31,981 nucleotides of DNA from CAYXVB01 sp964467785 (GTDB lineage Bacteria > Bdellovibrionota > UBA1018). The stretch is taken from assembly GCA_964467785.1 (NCBI GenBank), contig CAYXVB010000021.1, forward strand, positions 1 through 31,981. Direction: 5' to 3'. Numbering within the stretch: position 1 is the stretch's first letter; every line of letters starts with the position of its first letter. Positions 8,282 through 17,075 of the stretch are shown in pieces. The position numbers and the translations under genes are program-made. The notes beneath the pieces are model-generated. The model was not told where the DNA came from, did no database searches, and saw only the letters and a list, made by a program, of their open reading frames with translations.

Positions 8282-8438
8282 TGAAACCACTCTATAGGCT
8301 CTCCTCAAGAAATTCACCAGCGCCTGACTAGCGACTTTTCCAGCGTCTTGAAAACCCATTCTGCCGCACCGCGGCCAAATCGAAAGTAGTCAAAAATCCA
8401 ATTTCTTCGGACCCGAATTATGTTAGCCATACTCGGAT

Positions 8439-8918
8439 ATGGCTGAAGAAAAAGTCCCGATGACCGTGGAAGGCAAAAGGCTTCTCGATGAGGAGCTCAA
8501 GCACCTCATGACCGTGGAGCGCCCCACGATCATCAAAGCCATTGAAGTCGCCCGAGGCCACGGTGATCTCTCTGAAAACGCCGACTATTCCGCCGCCAAA
8601 GAGCGCCAGGGCTTCATCGAAGGCCGCATCCAGGAAATCAACGGCAAGCTCGCGCGCGCCCAGGTCATCGATCCAACCTCGATCAAGTCGGACAAAGTCG
8701 TCTTCGGCGCCACCGTCACCCTCGAGGACCAGGAAGCTGGCAAGAAGGTCACTTACAAGATCGTGGGTGTGGACGAAGCCGACATCAAGAACGGCAAAAT
8801 CGGCATAACCTCTCCCATCGCCCGTGCCTTGATCGGCAAGGCCAAGGGAGACGAGGTGGTGGTCAATGCTCCCAAAGGGCAGATCCACTACGACATCATC
8901 ACGATCGAATACAGATAA
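8439..8918 (+). CDS. greA: transcription elongation factor GreA
   Basis: This 159-residue protein is the normal length for GreA, which enters the RNA polymerase secondary channel and stimulates cleavage of backtracked transcripts. The N-terminal coiled coil carries the acidic tip motif ARGHGDLSENADYSAAKERQGFIEGRI (hairpin tip D/E residues near 43-46). The C-terminal domain has VVFGATVTLED, KVTYKIVGVDEAD and ISPIARALIGKAKGDEVVV-type strands (written ITSPIARALIGKAKGDEV here). The gene is preceded by 157 bp without a gene and overlaps recG by 53 bp if recG starts at 8866. Confidence 0.97.
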   Translation: MAEEKVPMTVEGKRLLDEELKHLMTVERPTIIKAIEVARGHGDLSENADYSAAKERQGFIEGRIQEINGKLARAQVIDPTSIKSDKVVFGATVTLEDQEAGKKVTYKIVGVDEADIKNGKIGITSPIARALIGKAKGDEVVVNAPKGQIHYDIITIEYR

Positions 8919-11184
8919 GACCGCGGCGGCCCCCAAGGCTCCCACGGCTGCTGTGAATGTCGCGGCATCTGCGTCCGCCGCCCGCGCCTCCCATCGACCG
9001 TCGGAGACGCCGATCCAGTACGTCAAAGGCGTAGGCCCGCGTCTCGGAGCGCTCTTTGCCAGCCGTGGCCTCGCAACCGTGCGCGACCTCTTACACTTTT
9101 TTCCGCGCGCCTACGAGGACCGTTCCAAGATCCTCCACGTGAGCGAGCTCGTCGAGGGCGAGACCGCGACCGTCTCGGTGACCGTGCGCTCCAAACGCTC
9201 GATCCCGGTCCGCGCTCGGGGCATGAACATCCTCGAGGTCCGCGCCAGCGACGAGACGGGAACGATCGCTTTGAAGTGGTTCCACGCCCCCAGAGGCATG
9301 GAAGCGCGCTTCGTGCCCGGCGTCCAATTCATGGTCACCGGCCCGGTGACGATGTACATGGGCACCCCGCAGATCGTGCATCCGGAGATCCATTGGGGCG
9401 AGACGGCCGCCAAGGACGCCGGACCGAACGCGGGTGCTCGCCCGGCCGAGAGCGCCCACGGCGAGCATGTCGGACGGGTCGTCCCGATCTATACGGAGAT
9501 CGAGGGCATCTCCACACGGGTGCTTCGCAAGATCCTTTGGGAGGCCCTCGAAAAGTTTTCCTTCGACCTCTCCGAAGATCTGCCCGAGCATCTGCTACAG
9601 GCACACCAGTTGCCGCGGCTGGCGCAGGCGGTCCGTTATATCCATTTTCCTCCTGATAGCGGAGCCGTGCAGGAACTCGTCGATTTCAACACGCCGGCCC
9701 ACCGCCGGCTCATCTACGACGAATTTCTCAAATTTGAATACTTGGTACTGCGCCAGCGCCTGCGCATGGCCCGTGAATCCGCGCCGACCTTCGGCGCCGG
9801 GGACGGAGCCGGCGGAAGGGAAGCAGTCGCGGCGCTTCGCAGGATCCTACCCTTTCAGCTCACCGGCGGACAAGACAAAGCGCTTCAGGACATCCTGACC
9901 GATCTGGGACAGCCCCATCCGATGAACCGTCTCATCCAGGGCGACGTCGGATCGGGCAAGACCGCGGTCGCGCTCCTTTCCGCCGGCTGCGTGCTCGCCG
10001 AGGGCGGGCAAGCCGCGCTCATGGCGCCGACCGAGATCCTGGCCGAGCAGCACTATCGTAGCGCGTTCAAGCTCTTCGACGGGCGCCTCAACGTGGCGCT
10101 GCTCACCGGTCGCACTCCCCCCTCTGAGCGGGCCCCAGTTCTCGCGCGCCTTGCGGCCGGTGAGCCGATTCTGCTCATCGGCACGCATGCGCTGCTCGAG
10201 GACCCCGTCGTCTTCAAGAACCTCAACCTGATCATGGTCGACGAGCAACATCGCTTTGGCGTCGAACAGCGCCGCACCCTGCGCCGCAAAGGCATGCGCG
10301 ACGGCGCGAACGGACGCCCCCTCTTTCCGCATAGCCTCGTGCTCACCGCCACGCCCATTCCGCGCACGCTCGCGCTCACGGCCTACGGCGATCTCGCCAT
10401 TTCGTCGATCCGCGAGCTTCCGCCGGGCCGCACGCCGATCGTCACCCGCGTGGTGCGTGACGCCGCCGCCCGGACTCAAGCCTTTGAGCTGATCCGCGGG
10501 GAGCTGCGGAAGGGCCATCAGGCCTATTTCATCTATCCGCTCGTCAACGAGAGCGAGGCCGAGGGGTTCACCCAGCTCAAGAACGCCGTGACCGAAGCCG
10601 ATCGCCTCGCGCGGGCGGAACTCAAGGGCTTCAAGGTGGGCCTGCTCCACGGCCAGCAGAAGGCCGAGGAAAAGGCCGCAATCATGGACGCGTTCAAGCG
10701 CAATGAGCTGCACGCGCTAGTCTCCACTACCGTGGTTGAGGTCGGCGTCGACGTCCCCAACTCCACCGTGATGGTGATCGAACATTCCGAGCGTTTCGGC
10801 CTCTCGCAGCTCCACCAGCTCAGGGGTCGCGTGGGACGTGGTGCCAAGCAGTCCTACTGCCTGCTTTTCGCAGCTGCAAAAACCGGAGAGACCACGCAGC
10901 ACCGCCTCGAGGTCCTCGAGCAGACGCAGGACGGCTTCAAAATCGCCGAAGCCGACCTGGAAATCCGCGGTCCGGGCGAGTTTCTCGGCACCCGTCAATC
11001 GGGCGGCCTACCTTTCAAGCTCGCCAACCTGGTGCGCGACCAGGAGTGGCTCATCCGTGCTCGTGATGACGCTTCGAAAATCCTCAAGGACGACCCCGAG
11101 CTCGTCCGACCCGAGCACTTGCCGCTGCGCCGTTTCTTTGAACGCGAAGGAAATCTCCAGTTCGAACGCCTGAGGACCTCTTAA
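8866..11184 (+). CDS. recG: ATP-dependent DNA helicase RecG
   Basis: This is a RecG branch-migration helicase that remodels stalled forks and recombination intermediates. The wedge (OB) domain lies at ~80-200 (LHFFPRAYEDRS, VTVRSKRSIPVRARGMNIL). The helicase core follows: Walker A GDVGSGKTAVALL (~358), MAPTEILAEQH, the DEQH box in MVDEQHRFGVEQR (~458), TATPIPRTLALTAYGDL, and motif VI QLRGRVGRG. At 772 residues it exceeds the ~690 of typical RecG because of an Ala/Thr/Ser-rich N-terminal tail. ATG 8866 has GAGGTGG upstream and overlaps greA. GTG 8953, after the greA stop, is a possible alternative giving 743 residues. Confidence 0.95.
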   Translation: MLPKGRSTTTSSRSNTDKTAAAPKAPTAAVNVAASASAARASHRPSETPIQYVKGVGPRLGALFASRGLATVRDLLHFFPRAYEDRSKILHVSELVEGETATVSVTVRSKRSIPVRARGMNILEVRASDETGTIALKWFHAPRGMEARFVPGVQFMVTGPVTMYMGTPQIVHPEIHWGETAAKDAGPNAGARPAESAHGEHVGRVVPIYTEIEGISTRVLRKILWEALEKFSFDLSEDLPEHLLQAHQLPRLAQAVRYIHFPPDSGAVQELVDFNTPAHRRLIYDEFLKFEYLVLRQRLRMARESAPTFGAGDGAGGREAVAALRRILPFQLTGGQDKALQDILTDLGQPHPMNRLIQGDVGSGKTAVALLSAGCVLAEGGQAALMAPTEILAEQHYRSAFKLFDGRLNVALLTGRTPPSERAPVLARLAAGEPILLIGTHALLEDPVVFKNLNLIMVDEQHRFGVEQRRTLRRKGMRDGANGRPLFPHSLVLTATPIPRTLALTAYGDLAISSIRELPPGRTPIVTRVVRDAAARTQAFELIRGELRKGHQAYFIYPLVNESEAEGFTQLKNAVTEADRLARAELKGFKVGLLHGQQKAEEKAAIMDAFKRNELHALVSTTVVEVGVDVPNSTVMVIEHSERFGLSQLHQLRGRVGRGAKQSYCLLFAAAKTGETTQHRLEVLEQTQDGFKIAEADLEIRGPGEFLGTRQSGGLPFKLANLVRDQEWLIRARDDASKILKDDPELVRPEHLPLRRFFEREGNLQFERLRTS

Positions 11185-11254
11185 AACCGCCATCCTTCCT
11201 CGCGATGGTCCTGAGGCTCCAGGCTGGCGCACTTCGTTTCTTTCGTGAACTGGA

Positions 11255-11617
11255 TTAGGCCCCAATAACCAAACTCAGCGCCAAAACCGCAGGTAGAGCC
11301 TGAATAAAAAAGATCCTCCGACTCACACTCCATGCCCCGTAAAGGCCCGCAACGATGATGCACGAGAGAAAGTAGATCTGAAACGCCTCGGACAAAGCGG
11401 GATTCGAGAAAAAGAAGCTAACCAATAACCCAGCCGCCAGAAAGCCATTATAGAGCCCTTGGTTTGCTGCCAGTACGGCAGTCAGTTCCGCCTTTTCAAT
11501 AGAGTTTTTAAAAGCCCTGAGACCCATTGGCTTCCGCCACAAGAACATCTCGAGCACTAAGAACCAGACATGGAGAAGGGCGACCAAAATCACCAGTCCA
11601 TTCGCGGCTATTTTCAT
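11255..11617 (-). CDS. DUF1304-family small membrane protein
   Basis: This 120-residue protein has four predicted helices (~5-25, ~48-70, ~75-95, ~100-118). The segments WRKPMGLRAF and AANQGLYNGFLAAGL are the recognisable DUF1304 signature. The family is widespread, short and of unknown function. It ends 71 bp from the convergent recG stop and is divergent from the amino-acid dehydrogenase across about 107 bp. No fault is seen in the sequence. Confidence 0.88.
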   Translation of the reverse strand: MKIAANGLVILVALLHVWFLVLEMFLWRKPMGLRAFKNSIEKAELTAVLAANQGLYNGFLAAGLLVSFFFSNPALSEAFQIYFLSCIIVAGLYGAWSVSRRIFFIQALPAVLALSLVIGA

Positions 11618-11724
11618 TACTCGGTAAATAACAGAGGTTGTCCGGCATGGCGAGGAGTGTTAGAGCGAATCGCTCAAATTAACCTTCCAAAACCTCAAAA
11701 TCCCGTGTTAAACGTAGCCCCACT

Positions 11725-12984
11725 GTGAACAGCAAAAAGACTGATGTGTTGGTGATCGGCGGTGGTGTGATCGGCATGTCCCTCGCGTACGAGCTCAGCT
11801 CGCGCGGCGCGCAGGTGACCGTCATCGACAAGGGCGAACCCGGCTTCGGGTGCTCATACGGCAACGCCGGCTGGATCACTCCCTGTTTTGCCATGCCGCT
11901 GCCGATGCCCGGCATGTTCATCAAGGCGATCGGCTGGCTCCTCGATCCCGAAAGCCCGCTTTACATCAAGCCCGCCGCGGATCCCGTCCTCTTTCGCTGG
12001 CTCACGCACTTCATGCTGGCGATGAACAACACGCTGATGCAGCAGTCGATCGCGTCGCTCGTCGACGTCTCCAAGTACAGCCTCGACTCGTACAAGGCTC
12101 TGGCCGAGCAATTCCCCGAAGTGCGCTTCGAACAAAAAGGCCTGCTCATGGTCGGCCAGTCGCAAGACGGCGTCGATGCCGCGGTCGAGGAAATGGAGCT
12201 TGTCGCCAAGCACGGCGTGCCCGGCAAGTATATGACCGCGGAGGAAGTGAAGAAGTTCGAGCCTTCGCTCACCGGTAAGATCCAAGGCGGCGTGTACTTC
12301 CCTGAAGAAGCACATGCCGAGCCGCTGCAGATCGTGAAGGCCCTGGCTGAAGGCGCCCGCCGTAACGGCGCAACGATCATCTCCGGCTGCGAAGTCTTTG
12401 ACTACATCGTCGAAGCGGGCGCGAAGGGCAACCGCATCGCAGGCATCCGCACCACGCGCGGCACCCTGACCGCCGACGAATACGTCCTTTCGACCGGCTC
12501 GTGGTCCACGCGCATCGGCAAGCAGCTCAAGCTCAGCATCCCGATCCTGGGCGGCAAAGGCTACGCGATCATCGCGCCCCCGCTCGAGACGCAGCCCAAG
12601 GTCCCGATGATGCTCGTCGAAAAGAAGATCGCGGTCACGCCGCGCGACGGCTCGATCCGCATCGCAGGCACGCTCGAGCTCGTCAACATGGACGAGGGCA
12701 TCACGCCCCGCCGGGTGGACGCCATCGTCAAGGGCGCGCGCCAATTCATGACGCTGCCTCAGAACCTTGAAATCAAGGAACTGTGGCGCGGACTGCGCCC
12801 ATGCACCCCGGACGGTGTGCCGCTCATCGGCCGCCCCGCGCGCTACAGCAATCTGACCCTCAACACCGGCCACCAAATGCTGGGCCTGCAGTCCGCCCCG
12901 GGCTGCGCGCGCCTTGCGGCAGATATCGTTCTCGGCGCCAAGCCGGCGTTCGATCCCCATCCGTTCCGCGCGGACCGGTTTTAA
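11725..12984 (+). CDS. dadA: FAD-dependent D-amino-acid dehydrogenase (DAO family)
   Basis: This 419-residue flavoprotein, the usual length for DadA, oxidatively deaminates D-amino acids (typically D-alanine) at the inner membrane face and passes electrons to the respiratory chain. An N-terminal Rossmann motif, VLVIGGGVIGMSLAYELSSRGAQVTVID, binds FAD. The C-terminal DAO signature is LWRGLRPCTPDGVPLIG followed by NLTLNTGHQMLGLQSAPG. It starts at GTG 11725, because the next ATG (11776) would delete the dinucleotide fold; no good ribosome-binding site is visible. The DUF900 lipoprotein follows 21 bp later. Substrate specificity is not certain, so the gene name is by family. Confidence 0.88.
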   Translation: MNSKKTDVLVIGGGVIGMSLAYELSSRGAQVTVIDKGEPGFGCSYGNAGWITPCFAMPLPMPGMFIKAIGWLLDPESPLYIKPAADPVLFRWLTHFMLAMNNTLMQQSIASLVDVSKYSLDSYKALAEQFPEVRFEQKGLLMVGQSQDGVDAAVEEMELVAKHGVPGKYMTAEEVKKFEPSLTGKIQGGVYFPEEAHAEPLQIVKALAEGARRNGATIISGCEVFDYIVEAGAKGNRIAGIRTTRGTLTADEYVLSTGSWSTRIGKQLKLSIPILGGKGYAIIAPPLETQPKVPMMLVEKKIAVTPRDGSIRIAGTLELVNMDEGITPRRVDAIVKGARQFMTLPQNLEIKELWRGLRPCTPDGVPLIGRPARYSNLTLNTGHQMLGLQSAPGCARLAADIVLGAKPAFDPHPFRADRF

Positions 12985-13005
12985 TCGGCTTCGAGCGGTA
13001 CTGGC

Positions 13006-14130
13006 ATGTCCCGAATGGACCTGGCTCTCCGGATTTCAGCGCTCGCTCTCGGCGCGCTCGCGCTGGCCGGGTGTTCGCATGCCAAGCCTGAGAGCCCGTG
13101 GCGCCTCGTGGGTCGCGAGTTGAGTGGACTCCTCAAGGAGCCTTACTCGGATTCGCGCGGGATCGAGGTCGCCTACGTGACCAACCGCGAGGTCGGCCAG
13201 GACGGCCCCGGCTGCTCGGACCGCAACTTCGGCGTGGCGCCTTCGCCCGCGGGGGCTTTGGCTTACGGAACCTGCACGATTAACGTGCCCAAAACCCACT
13301 TCGTGGGCCGCATCGATTCGGCGGAAACGATCGATAGTGACCGTTATTTCCGCGCGCTCGCGCACTCGGTTCAGAGTGAGGAAGGCTTTCGCGCATCGCT
13401 TCAGGGCGCGGATCCTGTCTTGGTCTTCATCCACGGTTTCAATGTCCGTTTCGAACAGGCCGTGTTTCGCGCCGCGCAGATCGCCTATGACCTCAAGTTC
13501 CAGGGTAAGGTGGTTCTGTTTTCCTGGCCCTCCGGCGCGCGGGCGGGCATTTTCGATTCGACGCTGATCAATCGCACCTACACAAACAACCGGCGAAGCG
13601 CGGCCGCCACTCTTCCGCTGGCCACTTCGTTCTTTAATATGCTCGCGACCTCTGGCGCGCGCGTCCATATGCTCATCCACTCGATGGGCCACCAGGTAGC
13701 AATCCCCGCTCTTACCGTGGCGACCGCGGGTCCAACGGAACTCCCGTCGCCATTCATCCAGGAACTCATCCTCAATGCGCCCGACTACGACGTCGATGAA
13801 TTTCTCAGGGAGTCGTCAGCCCTGAAAAAAGCGGCCGCCCGCGTGACCCTTTATTGCTCGCCCAACGACACGGCGATCTCCGTCTCGCAGTCTTACAATA
13901 GCGGCGGCCGAAGACTGGGCGGCTGCGAAAGCTTTCCGGGCATGGACGTGATCAACGTGGCCGACATCGACACTTCCGCGCTGGGCGATCGTCTCGGGCA
14001 CGGCTACTACTCCTCCCGCGCGATCCTCACGGACGTGTACCAGGTGCTCCTCGGGCTCGAGGCCGACAAAAGACTCTTTATCCGCAAGAGCGAGCCCGGG
14101 AGGGTCGAGAATTACTTTCTGCGCCCGTAA
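13006..14130 (+). CDS. DUF900-family alpha/beta-hydrolase lipoprotein
   Basis: This 374-residue exported protein has a lipobox (LALAGC near residue 23; SHAKP follows, Ser at +2). The alpha/beta-hydrolase part shows the oxyanion strand VLVFIHGFNVRFEQAVFRAA, the VVLFSWPSGAR block typical of DUF900, and the nucleophile elbow LIHSMGHQV with Ser226. The later segments LNAPDYDVDEF and GHGYYSSRAIL probably supply the acid and histidine. The natural substrate is unknown for the family. ATG 13015 is an alternative start three codons in. It follows dadA by 21 bp and is convergent with the GspE/PilB gene, one base between the stops. Confidence 0.87.
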   Translation: MSRMDLALRISALALGALALAGCSHAKPESPWRLVGRELSGLLKEPYSDSRGIEVAYVTNREVGQDGPGCSDRNFGVAPSPAGALAYGTCTINVPKTHFVGRIDSAETIDSDRYFRALAHSVQSEEGFRASLQGADPVLVFIHGFNVRFEQAVFRAAQIAYDLKFQGKVVLFSWPSGARAGIFDSTLINRTYTNNRRSAAATLPLATSFFNMLATSGARVHMLIHSMGHQVAIPALTVATAGPTELPSPFIQELILNAPDYDVDEFLRESSALKKAAARVTLYCSPNDTAISVSQSYNSGGRRLGGCESFPGMDVINVADIDTSALGDRLGHGYYSSRAILTDVYQVLLGLEADKRLFIRKSEPGRVENYFLRP

Positions 14131-14131
14131 C

Positions 14132-15774
14132 TCAGCCGCTTGAGGAGAGCGCTTCGATCAGCGCGGTATCGCCATGCATGGCCCGGATCACTGCGCACTC
14201 CTGCATCGTGAGGATACCGAGCTCGCGCGCCCGTTTCTGGATCGCTAGCGCGGTGGCGCCATTGCCGAGCATCTCTCGAATCTCGTCCGTGATCGGCAGC
14301 ATCTCGTAGATCGCGATGCGTCCTTTAAAGCCGGTTCCCAGGCAATCCTCACATCCTTGGCCGGAGTAGAAAACCTGATTCTTCGGAATCTGGACGAACT
14401 TCGAAGCGGCCTGGAGCTCCGCGGAAGTGGCTTGGGCCGGCTGCTTGCAGAACGGGCAGATCCGCCGCACCAGGCGCTGGGCGACCGCGATATTGAGAGC
14501 GGAGGCCAAGGTCAACGGATCCACTCCGAGATTGACCAACCGGAGCACCGTGCCCACGGCATCAGTGGAGTNNNNNNNNNNAGGCTGGACATCACGAGGT
14601 GTCCCGTGAGCGCCGCCTGGACCGCGACCTCGGCGGTCTCCTTGTCTCGGATCTCGCCCACGAGGAGGATGTCTGGATCCTGCCGCAGCAGCGCGCGCAA
14701 GGCGCTCGAAAACGTGAGGCCGATGTCCTTTTTGACTTGGATCTGCGTGATGCCGTCGATGTTGTACTCGACGGGGTCCTCGACGGTGGCGATTTTCTCC
14801 TCGCCGCGGTTGAGCTCCATCAGCGCGGAGTAAAGGGTCGTGGTCTTGCCGCTACCCGTGGGGCCCGACACCAACACGATGCCATTGGGCGCCTCGATCG
14901 CCGCCCGAAACTGCTGCTCCTGCTCGGGCAGCATCGCAAGCCGGGCCACCGACAACCCCTGATGATCCTGACGAAGCACGCGCAGCACCACGCTTTCGCC
15001 CATGACGGTGGGCGCGCTGTTGACGCGGATATCGACGTTCTGTTGGCCGATCGTATATTTGAATTTCCCATCCTGGGGCAGGCGTCTCTCACCCATGTCC
15101 AGGCCAGCCATCACCTTGATCTTGGAGATGATCTGATCTCGTAGATTGCCGGCGATTTCCGTCAGCACGTGCATCACTCCGTCGACGCGGATCCGGACGC
15201 GGATCTTGTTCTCGAGGCTCTCGACATGGATATCGCTCGCGCCGTAATTCAATGCTTCGGCAAGAAAGCCCTCGACCGACTGGGATCCCCTTCTACGGAT
15301 CTCCGTTTTTTTCGCGGGCGGGGGCACGTAGGCGCCGGGCGCCTTGGTGGGCGTGGCGGCAGGCGCGGATCGATCGTCCCGGAGGTTCAGCTTCTGGATC
15401 GCGCGATGGATCGCGCTCCAGTTGGACAGCGCCATTTTGAACTGGATATGAGGCGGCCTCGCCGATTCGAGCTGCGGAATCACAGTGGGATCCCACACGA
15501 CTACGGTCACTTGCTCTCCGTACAGCGCAACGGGCAGGGCTTCGAATTTCAGGATCACGTTCGGTGGCAAGAGCCTTGCCACGTCGACGGAGAGCGCGGT
15601 CTGCTCGAGATTGACCACGCTCAGATGGAATTTCTGTCCGAGATATTGGGCGAGCGCGGTCTCGTTGACTACGCCCTGTTGGATCAACGCCGTGACGGAG
15701 CCCTGCACCGAGTCGAGGTGCGCCTGGGTCAACATCTTTTCGCGCAACAGAAAATCTGCCAACGCCTTGGACAT
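14132..15774 (-). CDS. GspE/PilB-type secretion or pilus assembly ATPase (interrupted by assembly gap)
   Basis: This is a hexameric cytoplasmic ATPase driving type II secretion or type IV pilus extension. The N-terminal domain starts with LADFLLREKMLTQAHLDSVQ. The core has VRIRVDGVMHVL, Walker A GPTGSGKTTTLYSAL, the Asp box EDPVEYNIDGITQIQV and Walker B DPDILLVGEIRDKETAEVAVQAALTGH. The C-terminal zinc site is CPFC...CEDCLGTGFKGRIAIYEML. Ten Ns at 14572-14581 break the frame inside the LHTN motif just after Walker B; the two halves are otherwise complete. GGAGG lies 5 bases before the ATG. GspE and PilB cannot be told apart here because no other secretion genes are near. Confidence 0.92.
14572..14581. 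other. 10-N scaffold gap inside the ATPase gene
   Basis: This is a run of ten unknown bases. Frame analysis of the flanks requires 3n+2 missing bases, not 10. Eight bases would restore SLHTNSTDAVG, fitting the family LHTN motif. The N count is therefore a placeholder, and the gene is probably intact. Confidence 0.9.
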
Positions 15775-15876
15775 TTTTCCTCCGGGAATACTCCAAGTTT
15801 ATCGACTCAAAAGGCGCGCCGCAAAAGGCAATAATTGCCCAGCAAAATGGGGTGCTCCCGGCCGTCGATTACGTTC

Positions 15877-16659
15877 TCATTCGGCGCCGAACCCACCCGT
15901 CAATTCACCGATGACCACATAAAGCCAAAAGCCGGACGCGGCTCCCGTGGTGGCCAGGGCGATGAACGGAGTCGAGAGGCGTTTGAGTTGGTCGTTCTCG
16001 AAATCCTTCATTTTGGCCTGGAGATTATCCAGGCTGCGGGGATGAGTCCGGTAGATCTCCACTTGGACCGGTTTGCCGCTGGAGTCGACAAAGCCATTTT
16101 TGATCATGCGCGTAAACGTTCGCGTGGCCAAGACATCATCGCCAAACGGCCCGGCGACTTGAATTCCTCCGGCCTTGAGCACCTTGCACGCCCCGGCGAC
16201 ACAAGTCGCTGATGCGGGTGGACGGCCGTCGATCTGCCTTTCGAAGATCCTGCGAATTTCGCTTCGGACCTGGTCCACGGTTTCTTGCGGGAGGCCTTTG
16301 AAACGGAAGAACACGCCAGGGTCAATCGAGTTGTCGCCGAGATTTGCCCGTCCCCCCGCAAAGAACATCTCTCCGTCGAAGCGGGCATTGGCGGTCATGA
16401 CATACGCATGAGCTGGGCCGCTCCAGCCCACAATCAGCTCACTTTTCGGATCCCCGAATAGGTCACCCAGGCGGACCTCTCCGTGCGCGAATCGCGAGGG
16501 GTCAAGCTGTTGCACTTTGACTTCCCGGCCCCGGAAGGTCTCCAGTTTTTCATAACAGCCCGCACAAGAGGAGCCACAAGCCAGGTCAGCGCGTACGGCC
16601 CCCGAAACGAGGAGCCCCGGAATCAGAATCATTGCAAAGACTGGCTCGATCCAGCGCAT
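15877..16659 (-). CDS. secreted or membrane-anchored protein of unknown function
   Basis: This 260-residue protein has an N-terminal signal peptide (MRWIEPVFAMILIPGLLVSGAVRA, cleavage near residue 24). A cysteine cluster CGSSCAGC follows directly in the mature protein, then a globular region (~35-200). A hydrophobic segment near the C-terminus (FIALATTGAASGFWLYVVIGEL, ~232-253) could anchor it. The second cysteine pair is CVAGAC (~155). The sequence LGDLFGDPKSELIVGWSG recalls FG-GAP/VCBS repeats (DxDGDGxxD-like) but only once. No family was recognised. ATG 16659 was preferred over the upstream 16683 because the signal peptide begins there. Confidence 0.7.
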   Translation of the reverse strand: MRWIEPVFAMILIPGLLVSGAVRADLACGSSCAGCYEKLETFRGREVKVQQLDPSRFAHGEVRLGDLFGDPKSELIVGWSGPAHAYVMTANARFDGEMFFAGGRANLGDNSIDPGVFFRFKGLPQETVDQVRSEIRRIFERQIDGRPPASATCVAGACKVLKAGGIQVAGPFGDDVLATRTFTRMIKNGFVDSSGKPVQVEIYRTHPRSLDNLQAKMKDFENDQLKRLSTPFIALATTGAASGFWLYVVIGELTGGFGAE

Positions 16660-16695
16660 CTGATTCAGTGTATCAGATTCCAATTTGCCGTAGGG

Positions 16696-16762
16696 ATCCA
16701 GTTGAAATCAAACTGGGTGACTTGATTGTTGAAATGCGCGGAGCAGCGTGACTTCTTGAAAT
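16696..16762. promoter_or_regulatory. three TTGAAAT repeats at exact 27-bp spacing plus an inverted repeat
   Basis: TTGAAAT occurs at 16702-16708, 16729-16735 and 16756-16762, each start 27 bp apart. The first copy lies inside CCAGTT-N7-AACTGG (16698-16716), a perfect 6-bp inverted repeat. GTGACTT also occurs twice between the copies. The block sits directly upstream of a broken small helix-turn-helix gene (16783) and divergent from the secreted-protein gene. It looks like a multi-site operator or iteron array, but no function is known. Confidence 0.4.
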
Positions 16763-16782
16763 AAATGGGGAATCTGCCGCGC

Positions 16783-17075
16783 ATGAGTAGTTTCGACGAA
16801 GACCGTAAAGCCCTTGCGGAGAACCCCGCCTATTACAATAACCTTGGGGCGCTCGACGCAATCTTTGCACATGCCAAGCCCCGGAAGCCCACCTTGGCTC
16901 GCGTCGAACCGCTGACGCTGACGTTACGATGCTCAGGCAGGAAGCCGCGATCCGGCATTGCCCCCTTTGGATGCTTGCCGAACGCCACGGCATCGAAGAA
17001 GGGTTGATCCGCGAGATTGTCACCGGAAAAACTTACCGCGAAGCAGACGGGCCGATCTGTCTTCGTTACTCGTAG
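16783..17075 (+). pseudogene. small helix-turn-helix protein split by a frameshift
   Basis: One frame from ATG 16783 reads MSSFDEDRKALAENPAYYNN and continues to about KPTLARVEP (~16911), then degenerates into Arg/Ser-rich sequence. A second frame takes over near 16911 with TADADVTMLRQEAAIRH, WMLAERHGIEEGLIREIVTG and KTYREADGPI, ending at TAG 17073-17075. The second part is a Trp-repressor-like helix-turn-helix of the type found in phage and HNH-associated proteins (IREIVTGKTYRE core). A one-base indel near the CTGACGCTGACG repeat (16912-16923) would join the parts into a ~97-residue protein. The 3' end overlaps the convergent transposase-like gene by 10 bases. It could be decayed, a sequencing error or two tiny genes. 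Confidence 0.5.

Noticed and set aside
9847..10713. 288-residue open frame on - antisense to recG
   Set aside because: It is a shadow frame with no motif; recG helicase motifs are complete on +.
11854..12960. 368-residue open frame on - antisense to the amino-acid dehydrogenase
   Set aside because: It is a shadow frame; the + frame carries full FAD and DAO signatures.
16903..16931. Programmed ribosomal frameshift in the split helix-turn-helix gene
   Set aside because: No slippery heptamer or downstream structure is visible; a simple indel is the plainer explanation, though homologues could reopen it.
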